Part shown: in pieces, positions 57,351 to 64,000 of the stretch
How positions within the stretch are numbered: the stretch's first letter is position 1
How the letters are laid out: the number at the start of each line of letters is the position of its first letter
Assembly: GCA_963210315.1 (NCBI GenBank)
Contig: OY723255.1
Coordinates: 2,108,001-2,172,000 of the forward strand
Length of the DNA stretch: 64,000 bases
Reading direction: 5' to 3'
DNA from: Rhynchopus euleeides
Lineage: Eukaryota > Euglenozoa > Diplonemea > Diplonemida > Diplonemidae
Position numbers and translations under genes: made by a program
Notes under the pieces: generated by a model
Told to the model about the DNA's origin: nothing
The model's database searches: none
What the model saw: the letters and a program-made list of their open reading frames with translations, nothing else

Positions 57351-60300
57351 ATGCATCACCCTCACCGCCACCTCGATGTTCTCGATGTAGCCCAGCTGAA
57401 GCGACTTTCCAGAGCCGACCCGACCCGGTGCGACAAGGGTGTCCAATCGGGAGGAGGGGGTGTGGGGGGGGAGCCCAGCGGGAGCAGCGCCGACCCATCA
57501 CCCACGCCTGCCCCCGCAGCAGGGCGGTTTGGGCTCCACCACCACAGCCACAGCCACCACCACGACCTTCTCAACAACCCAGTTGTCAACATAAACCCCG
57601 CGCAGATTCACAGATGGCAGCCTGGAGGAGGTGCGGTAGCAGGTGTGGGAGGCAGCTCTTTCCACCCCCAACAGAGGTCCAACGCGGAGGCCCAAGCGGG
57701 GGTGGGGGTGGGGGTGGGGGCGGCGGCCGGGGGGGCTTCGCCCCCCCCGCCCCCCCCACCCCCCGACGACCCGCGCCACGCCGTCGGGGAGCTGATCGCG
57801 GTGGCGCGCGCCCTGCCCCCCGCCGCTGCATCCTCACCCTCCGCAGGCCTCCCCCCACGCCTGGGCCTGGCGGTGGTCCCCCTCGCCCCGGAGGTGATGA
57901 GCCTGCCGCCGGCAGTCCCCCCGCCGGGGCGGGGGCCCGGGGGGTGCGCTGCTGCGCCGGAGGGCTTGGAGGGGGGGGACGAGGAAACCTGGGCCACCAC
58001 CGCCTCCGCCGCCGCCTCAACCCACACCTGCCCCCCCTCGGGGGTGGCGGGGTTTTACGGGGGGGGTGGGGGTGGGGGGGGCGTGCACCGCACGCACACA
58101 CCCCTCACCTCCCGATCCCCTGTCGCGGTGGTGCGGGTGTTGCCCAGAGAGAGAGGTGGAGGCGGAGGTGGGGGTGGGGGTGGGGGTGTCAGCAGCAGCG
58201 TCATCATGTCCCCCGAGGAGCGAACCGAGGGAATCCTCGACGCGATCGAGGCGAGGGAGCGGATCCGCTTCGAGAGGGAGGCTTTGGACGGCGCGATGCG
58301 CGAGACCCACCGCACGGCGCAGGCCCTCCACTTCGGAGCAGGCGCCCCGCCACCGCCCCACCCCGCCCTCCGCCGCCACCACCACCCGCGCCCCACCCCC
58401 ACCCCACGCAGCGTAGTGTTCGGCGGAGGAACCGGAAGCTTCAGCCCCGGGGAACCACTCCCAGGCGCCTCCTCCCACCTGCAACACCACCAGGCGCTGC
58501 TCCGCAGCGCCAGCGGCGGCGGCGGCGGCTGCGCCGCCGCCACCGCGGCCCTCTCTGCGGCGGGTGGGGCGAGGGTCACCCCCGTGAGGCCTCGCAGTCC
58601 CTCACCCGAGGGTGTGCCCTGTGAAGGGGCAGCAGGGGTGGCGGGGATGGGGCAGGGGATGTGTGTCTCAACCCCCCCTCCGCCGCCCACCGCGCCGGAG
58701 TCGCTGTGGCATGCGGTGATGGGGGCGCACACCCCGCGTCGGGTTGGCGGTGTGGGTGTGGGTGGGGTGGCCCTCTCCCCCACCTCCGCCTCCGCCCCCT
58801 TCGGGGCTGTCGGGGAGATGCCGTTTGGCGCTGTGGCCCATATCCCAACCCCGGCGGGTGTGGTGGGGGTCGGGGGTGTGGCGGAGCTGGGGCCCCTGCA
58901 CACCACGGCTCTGGTGAAGGGGTGTCCCGGGGAGGCGCTCGGGTTGGATTTCCTGCAGGAGATGCCGCTGGTGTTGGGTGCGGTGAAGAAGGGGTCCGCC
59001 GCGGAGAAGTCGAGTGTCGGTGTGTATGAGGGCTGGGTGCTCGCCACGGCGAACGGGCGGCGCGTCGCGACGGTTGCGGAGCTCCGGGGGGCTTCCGAGG
59101 GGGAGGTGCGGGTGGAGCTGGGGTTCGCCGAACCGGCGTCGCCGCCACCCCACACCGCCCTGCCCCACGCACCCCCGCAGCAGCAGGGCCTCACGGCATC
59201 CCAGACACAGCTGCTTTCGGAGGCGGAGGCGTCGCAAAGAGCTCGCCTCGGAGATGCCGAAGCCGCAGCATTCACAGGCATCGCCGCGAAGTGCGTCGCG
59301 GAGGTGCGTGGGATCGACATCAGGGTTGCGCCGCATGCAGGGGTGGTGGCGACGCAGTCGCATCAGACAACGGCGTCTCGCTCATCAGCCCCTCCCCCGG
59401 GGGTGCTGGGGATGTCGCAGCATATGCGGCGCAGCGGCGGTGGCGGTGGCGATGGGCTCCACTCTGCGACACCCCAATCCTCAGCTCCGGGAGTGACGCA
59501 GCATCTGCGCCGCGGGAGCGGTGGCGATGGCGGTGGCGGTGAGCTCCACTCTGCGACCCCTCACTCCTCAGCCACTCCGGGCATGCTGCAGCCTCCGCAT
59601 GGGCTCCACTCTGCGACACCCCAATCCTCAGCTCCAGGCGTGATGCAGCATCTGCGTCGCGGGAGCGGTGGCGATGGGCACCCCTCTACGACGCCCCACA
59701 CCTCGTCTTCTCGGGGCATGGCGCAGCACATGGTGCACCACATGCAACGCGGTGGCGAGGGCGACGGCGACGGCGACGGCGATGGGCTCCACTCTACAAC
59801 ACCCCAATCCTCAGCCCCTCCGGGCGTGACGCAGCATCTGCGCCGCGGGAGCGGCGGCAGCGACCTCCACTCTGCGACCCCTCGCTCCTCAGCCCCTCCG
59901 GGCCTGCTGCAGCATATGCACGGGCACCCCTCTGCGACACCTCACGCCTCGTCTTCTCGGGGCCTGGCGCAGCACATGGCGCACCACATGCAGCGCAGCA
60001 GCGAAGGGCTCCACCACAGCGAGGGAGACGCCGACTCGGATGCCCTCGATGGCGTGGAGTCGGGCAACGCAGAAGCGGCGTTGGATGGAAACAGCCAGCA
60101 CGACGGATGGGGTGTGCAGCCCCAAGGGGCTGCCGCTGCGACCTCCTCCTCCAGCCGCAGCGGAGTGGAGTCCGGGCGGGGTCTGGCGTTGTGGGAGGGC
60201 GGTGGTGGTGGTGGTGGTGGTGGTGGCAGTGTTGCTGTTCCGCCATCCGAGGCTGCTTCTCTCCATTCCGCAGGCGGCGTTGAAACGCATGCGGGGGAGA

Positions 60301-60392
60301 GTGGTGAAGGGGGTGCGGCTGGCGCAAGATGGCTGCGTGTCACCGACGGGGATGAGGTCCGGTGGATGCGGCAGGGCGAAGGTGCTGTGTGA
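57351..60392 (+). CDS. Large low-complexity protein with a PDZ domain, 1013 aa
   Basis: Residues 1-510 are Gly/Pro/His/Ala-rich and mostly disordered, with one charged helical stretch (about 285-330, SPEERTEGILDAIEARERIR). A PDZ-like domain spans about 515-594: GEALGLDFLQEMPLVLGAV, KKGSAAEKSSVGVYEGWVLA, TANGRRVATVAELRG. A conserved stretch (about 615-665) follows, then an array (about 690-880) of LHSATPQSSAPGV, QHLRRGSGGDG and SSRGLAQHM units. PDZ domains bind C-terminal peptides, so a scaffold role is likely. The C-terminus (RWLRVTDGDEVRWMRQGEG) looks ordered. The gene downstream at 61723 also has a PDZ-like domain. The start is the first ATG after the acceptor. The 3-kb frame has no intron; expression of the very G/C-biased ends is assumed. 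Confidence 0.75.
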   Translation: MHHPHRHLDVLDVAQLKRLSRADPTRCDKGVQSGGGGVGGEPSGSSADPSPTPAPAAGRFGLHHHSHSHHHDLLNNPVVNINPAQIHRWQPGGGAVAGVGGSSFHPQQRSNAEAQAGVGVGVGAAAGGASPPPPPPPPDDPRHAVGELIAVARALPPAAASSPSAGLPPRLGLAVVPLAPEVMSLPPAVPPPGRGPGGCAAAPEGLEGGDEETWATTASAAASTHTCPPSGVAGFYGGGGGGGGVHRTHTPLTSRSPVAVVRVLPRERGGGGGGGGGGGVSSSVIMSPEERTEGILDAIEARERIRFEREALDGAMRETHRTAQALHFGAGAPPPPHPALRRHHHPRPTPTPRSVVFGGGTGSFSPGEPLPGASSHLQHHQALLRSASGGGGGCAAATAALSAAGGARVTPVRPRSPSPEGVPCEGAAGVAGMGQGMCVSTPPPPPTAPESLWHAVMGAHTPRRVGGVGVGGVALSPTSASAPFGAVGEMPFGAVAHIPTPAGVVGVGGVAELGPLHTTALVKGCPGEALGLDFLQEMPLVLGAVKKGSAAEKSSVGVYEGWVLATANGRRVATVAELRGASEGEVRVELGFAEPASPPPHTALPHAPPQQQGLTASQTQLLSEAEASQRARLGDAEAAAFTGIAAKCVAEVRGIDIRVAPHAGVVATQSHQTTASRSSAPPPGVLGMSQHMRRSGGGGGDGLHSATPQSSAPGVTQHLRRGSGGDGGGGELHSATPHSSATPGMLQPPHGLHSATPQSSAPGVMQHLRRGSGGDGHPSTTPHTSSSRGMAQHMVHHMQRGGEGDGDGDGDGLHSTTPQSSAPPGVTQHLRRGSGGSDLHSATPRSSAPPGLLQHMHGHPSATPHASSSRGLAQHMAHHMQRSSEGLHHSEGDADSDALDGVESGNAEAALDGNSQHDGWGVQPQGAAAATSSSSRSGVESGRGLALWEGGGGGGGGGGSVAVPPSEAASLHSAGGVETHAGESGEGGAAGARWLRVTDGDEVRWMRQGEGAV

Positions 60393-61722
60393 GGGGGGGG
60401 GGGGGGGTTGGGGAGGGGTGGGGGTGGAGGCATGCAACTCACGATTTTCTCACCGCGCGATATGATGTATCATATGCTGTATCCCTTTTGCCGTTCCCCC
60501 CCCCCCCCCACCCCACCCCACCCACCCCCCCACCCCATCCCATCCCCTCGGAGCCACCTTCCTCCTGCCCCGCCCCCTGTAGCAGCACTAGGTATCGGGC
60601 ACACATGGCAGGTGGAGGGGGAGGGGCGGTGGTGTCGATTCTGTGACTTTTTCTGTGTAGCCTCAGGTGAAGGGGGTGGGGGTGGGGGGGGATGGAACAC
60701 GCGGAAAAGAAAGCGGGGTTGCGGCACGCCGCGACATTCTCACCTCATATCACAAGGTCGAGGTGTGTGCGTTTTCACCCACCAACACAAGGCCCAGCAC
60801 AACTTCCCCTCTGCCGTTCCCTCTCCTTCTACTCCCGCCCTCCCCACTACCCCCCCCCCCCACCCCATTCATTGTTGGCATGGCTTGCCCCCGATAGCTG
60901 TTGCGTGTGACGAGGGGGGGGGGGGGTTAGGTGGGGGGAGGGTGTGTATTTCATTTCAGCGGTTGTACTCAAAACGGAAAGCAAACAGCCATAAGGCGTT
61001 TTAGATTAAACCTTGTATGTCATGGCGTGTTGATGCGTGTGTAGAGGAGGCTGTGGCATAGGGATCTCTCTGACAAGGCTGGTGTGTGCCAACACCACTC
61101 GCCTTGTCTAAGGTGCTCAGCCCGTGCTTCGCTGTGTGAGCACAACTCTCAAAGAAATCGATCCGGCTCACGGAAATGTATTGTGCCGTGCAACCGTGAT
61201 TCTGATATGCCAGAGGGGATGGGGGGTGCTGGCCCCTGCCCCCCTGCCAAGCCCCGCCAAGGCAATCTCTTCTCCGAGGGGGGTGAGATTGTATTGTTGT
61301 TGTGGCAAAAAAAAGGGTGGGAATCGTTTCCCTCAACACCCTAGCCCCTGTGTCGAGGGGCTGTGTTGGTTGCATAAAATAAGAGAATACAGCGCCCTCC
61401 GCGCGCGTCTTGTGTGTTGTTGATGAAGAAAATCATTTTGAAAAACGCAACCAGCAGGGCAGACGCGCCATCACGAAGCAGAAGACGAGCAACATGGCCC
61501 TGAAGAGGCCTCCTTCCACCTTTCCCCACCCCACGCACCCCGCCCACCCGCCCCATCCCCTGCCTGTCGCTTTTGCTCTTGCTACCGCTCGCATCCCGCG
61601 CGGGCTGCCCGCACCCCACCCCCACACACCAACCTGACAGCCTGGAGGCCGGGGCCGCGGGGGGGCCGAGGGGGACAGGCTTTGCTCATAGACACACCAC
61701 CACCACCCCCAAGACCCAAGCC
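60393..61722. other. Intergenic, G/C tracts, no recognised gene
   Basis: G tracts lie at 60391-60406, 60916-60925; C tracts at 60496-60509 and 60850-60861. Plus frame 60408-61004 crosses these tracts and is not convincing. ACCCCACCCCCACACACC then AACCTGACAG (ending 61639) may be the leader acceptor of the next gene. Confidence 0.45.
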
Positions 61723-63315
61723 ATGCCCTCCCATGCTGACCCCCAGGCCGGCCCCCGCCGCGCCACCGTGGTGTCGGACGCCTCCGAGCTGGAACGCCTC
61801 CAGAGACAGTCAGACATGTGGGAGGACAAGCAGGCGCACTACGCGGGTGCGGAGGGCACTGTGGAGCTGGAGTACCCCAACGGCGACATGGCGGTGAGCT
61901 TCCCCGATGGGCAGTGGCTGCGCCTTCAGAAGGGCGCGGTCACCTCCACCTCCGCTGGTGGGGAGGATCAGCCGGCGGGCAGCAGCCTCGCTGTGCTGGC
62001 AGCAGCTGGCGACGGGTCGCACACTTCCCTCCTCAGCACCGCAGCCGCCGCTGCCGACGCCGCCGCCGCCGCCGCCGACGCGCGCCCCACACCCACATCC
62101 CACCCCGCGGAGAACGTGCTGACAATGTGCCTTCCGCTACCCAACGCCGACGCCCCGCTGGGCATCACCTTCGCCCTCAACACCGGGGTCATCTCAGGGG
62201 TGGATGTCTCGAACACCGCGTCCGTCTTCTACCCCGTGAGGCTGGAGGTGCAGGTGGGGTTCACCATCCTCGACATAGATGGGGTGCGGATGCGGACCCC
62301 AGCGGATGTGCGGCAGGCCATAACGGTTGCGGCGAAGGTGCGCGGGCAGTGCACCGTGAAGATTCTCGATGGTGCCGAAACCTCAGCAGTGGCGGCGGCG
62401 GCGGCGGCAGCAGCAGCACCGTCGCACACCCCAGGCAGCCGCCCTGCGTTGGTCGGCAGGTCCTCCATCGGGAAGACGCTCGAGGAGGCGGAGGCGGCGC
62501 TGAGTTCTGCCCGGGCAAATCTGAAGTCGCTGCGCGACGCAGTGGAGGCGCAGGAGCAAGAGGTTGCCGGGATCGAGGAGATCGTCGCGATCAGGCGGAG
62601 AACGCAGAAGGCGATGGAGAAGACGCGGGACCTTGCGGCAGAGGAGCCTGCGGCAGACGGCAGGCTGCGCACCACGCCGCTGCAGGTTTTGGGGGAGGAT
62701 GATGAAGGCGATGATGACGAGCCTGAGGATGGGGATGCAAGCAAGGCTGGGGGTGCTGAGGAGAAGGAGAAGGAGAAGAAGAAGAAGAAGAAGAAGGGAG
62801 GCAGGAGGGAGGTCGAGATTGTGAAGGATGTGGAGTCGAAGGCGGAGCTGCTGGAGGTGTATGAGAAGATGCACCACGCGAAGCGGCGCGACGGGGTGGA
62901 CAAATCGCTCGCAGCGATGGGGAACCCGGAGCTCGAGGACCTCGAGTTCTGGGACCTGCGCGGGTCGCAGGACAACATCCAGTGCGGGGAAGACCAGATC
63001 CCCGTCGAGATTTTCTACTTCGGGGAGATGGAGGAGGCGGGCGACCCCAACACCTTCAAAGTGCACGTCATCGACAGGCTGAGGAGGGCAGGCGTTACAG
63101 GCGTGGTAGCACCCTATCCGATGAAGGAGGCAGGCTGCATGTACCCTCTGATTGGAATTCCGATGGTTCTGCCGTGGCGCGAAGCCCTGAAGCTCGGCAA
63201 CGTCGTGTTCGAAGAGTTTGGGATTCCCCAGGGCAACCCCGATCAGCAGCACGGGGAAAAGGTAGAGGGCAACAAGGGCGGTGCTGGAGGCGATGGGGGG
63301 TGTGCATCTCAGTGA
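61723..63315 (+). CDS. PDZ-like protein with coiled coil and conserved C-terminal domain, 530 aa
   Basis: Residues 18-75 contain a coiled-coil start and VELEYPNGDMAVSFPDGQWL, reminiscent of a small beta-barrel. An Ala-rich linker leads to a PDZ-like domain (131-217: ADAPLGITFALNTGVISGVD, VGFTILDIDGVRMRTPADVR). A coiled coil follows (250-308), then an acidic and Lys-rich segment (323-360, a run of Lys). The C-terminal domain (365-500: VYEKMHHAKRRDGVDKSLAA, NPELEDLEFWDLRG, IPVEIFYFGEM, FKVHVIDRLRRAGVTGVVAP, YPLIGIPMVLPWREALKLGN) looks globular and conserved, but I cannot name it. It is probably a scaffold protein. The start at 61723 avoids a Pro/His leader from 61573. No damage is seen. Confidence 0.82.
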   Translation: MPSHADPQAGPRRATVVSDASELERLQRQSDMWEDKQAHYAGAEGTVELEYPNGDMAVSFPDGQWLRLQKGAVTSTSAGGEDQPAGSSLAVLAAAGDGSHTSLLSTAAAAADAAAAAADARPTPTSHPAENVLTMCLPLPNADAPLGITFALNTGVISGVDVSNTASVFYPVRLEVQVGFTILDIDGVRMRTPADVRQAITVAAKVRGQCTVKILDGAETSAVAAAAAAAAAPSHTPGSRPALVGRSSIGKTLEEAEAALSSARANLKSLRDAVEAQEQEVAGIEEIVAIRRRTQKAMEKTRDLAAEEPAADGRLRTTPLQVLGEDDEGDDDEPEDGDASKAGGAEEKEKEKKKKKKKGGRREVEIVKDVESKAELLEVYEKMHHAKRRDGVDKSLAAMGNPELEDLEFWDLRGSQDNIQCGEDQIPVEIFYFGEMEEAGDPNTFKVHVIDRLRRAGVTGVVAPYPMKEAGCMYPLIGIPMVLPWREALKLGNVVFEEFGIPQGNPDQQHGEKVEGNKGGAGGDGGCASQ

Positions 63316-64000
63316 AGAGAGAACAGTCCGGGGGGTGTGGTTAGTGGTTTGTGGGGTGGGGGGAGGGGGGAGGGGGGAGGGGGGAGGGGGTGCCTTGGTC
63401 TGTGTCATAATAAGCAAAGGATTGCCGGGGGGGGGGGGGGGGGGGACAAAACCATATGGTGCCAGTTTATTTGTATCGTGAAAAACACATGCATGAATCG
63501 TAAAAAGTGTAGGAGTGCTTCCGGCGATCCTGTTCCTTTTCTGTGTGTCTAGCTATCTCGTGTTCACATGTTGAGCACATTTGTGATGCGTTAAAGTGTA
63601 GGAGTGCTTTCCGACGATCCTCTTCCTTTTCTGTGTGTCTGGCTATCTCGTGTTCACATTGTGCTCCACACCCATATCAAAACAGCAGGCTCTAGGGTGG
63701 CGGAAGCTCAACGCATCAAAGATGAAAGGCTTTTTTCATCCAAGAACGAAAACATGATGCTCAACGCTTTTTATGGTGGAGAGCCGTCTCTCAAGACGGC
63801 ATGTTTTCGGGGCAAAGTCCGGCGATTCCCCCCCCCCCCCTGTGCAGTGAAGCCAGACACACGGTTTTGTTTGCACTTCTCACTCCCTCCCCCGCCGCCC
63901 CCCCCCCTAGGCATAGGGTGCGGGCGATTCGCCTATCGCCCTATATTCGCCCAACCGGGTTCGAGCCCCGATTATCGCGTATCGAATCGCCTTATCGCTC
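63316..64000. repeat. 3' flank: G tracts, family T copies, palindromic end
   Basis: GGGGAGGG-type tandem lies at 63355-63390 and a G tract at 63428-63446. A partial family T copy (63492-63572) is followed head-to-tail by a full one (63584-63718). A hairpin GAGCCGTCTCTCAAGACGGC lies at about 63781-63800. The last 80 bp carry CGATTCGCCTATCGCCC with inverted partners and GGGTTCGAGCCCCG, a tRNA T-arm-like string without the rest of a tRNA. Confidence 0.6.

Noticed and set aside
63940-64000. tRNA gene at the window end
   Set aside because: Only GGGTTCGAGCCCCG resembles a tRNA; the surrounding sequence is a palindrome and the rest of a tRNA is missing.

Overview
The window is nuclear DNA of a protist. 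It is GC-rich, holds long intron-free reading frames, and has large repeat-filled gaps. Recognisable eukaryotic proteins are a fused animal-type ATP-citrate lyase, a Hikeshi/OPI10 protein, seven-bladed WD40 proteins, PDZ proteins and an ankyrin protein. Every complete gene is on the + strand; one partial gene at the left edge is on the - strand. Several start codons sit 2 to 46 nt after a pyrimidine- or C-rich tract ending in AG, with no upstream exon visible. That fits spliced-leader trans-splicing (as in euglenozoans, perkinsids or dinoflagellates), but cis-spliced 5' UTR introns are not excluded, and I do not assign a species.

Layout: 1-919 is the 5' part of a coiled-coil gene (- strand). 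920-5600 is repeats: a 30-bp CGCGCGAA satellite, inverted repeats and GTCACCCCC hairpins. 5625-6926 is an ankyrin gene with a near-identical repeat array. 7286-13155 is the first cluster of a UBL-WD40 family: a deletion derivative, a gene split by an RNase H-bearing insertion, and a decayed UBL gene with a different repeat module. 13394-18783 is a foldback element with two further elements nested inside it. 19438-22525 holds a small Pro-rich gene and two intact UBL-WD40 genes. 25435-27270 is a membrane-anchored alpha/beta hydrolase. 28482-33368 is a block flanked by identical 238-bp direct repeats and holding two CCCGAGGGGCAC minisatellites. 34077-35541 is an identical 699-bp direct duplication. 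36848-40364 holds more UBL-WD40 genes. 41026-44214 is ATP-citrate lyase. 44962-49504 is two elements with long terminal inverted repeats. 50213-52471 is Hikeshi and a UBL protein with DUF4116-like repeats. 53184-56948 is two more UBL-WD40 genes. 57351-63315 is two PDZ genes.

The main theme is a dispersed family of about 375-residue proteins: an N-terminal ubiquitin-like domain followed by one seven-bladed propeller. There are four or five intact members, two disrupted ones and several fragments. The UBL DNA is nearly invariant, while the propellers differ mainly at the same few positions in each blade, the positions that usually form the binding face. The same or a related UBL is also attached to other C-terminal modules. 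This looks like a recombining recognition or adaptor family; its function is not known from sequence. MITE-like elements and a shared 5' leader repeat run between the genes.
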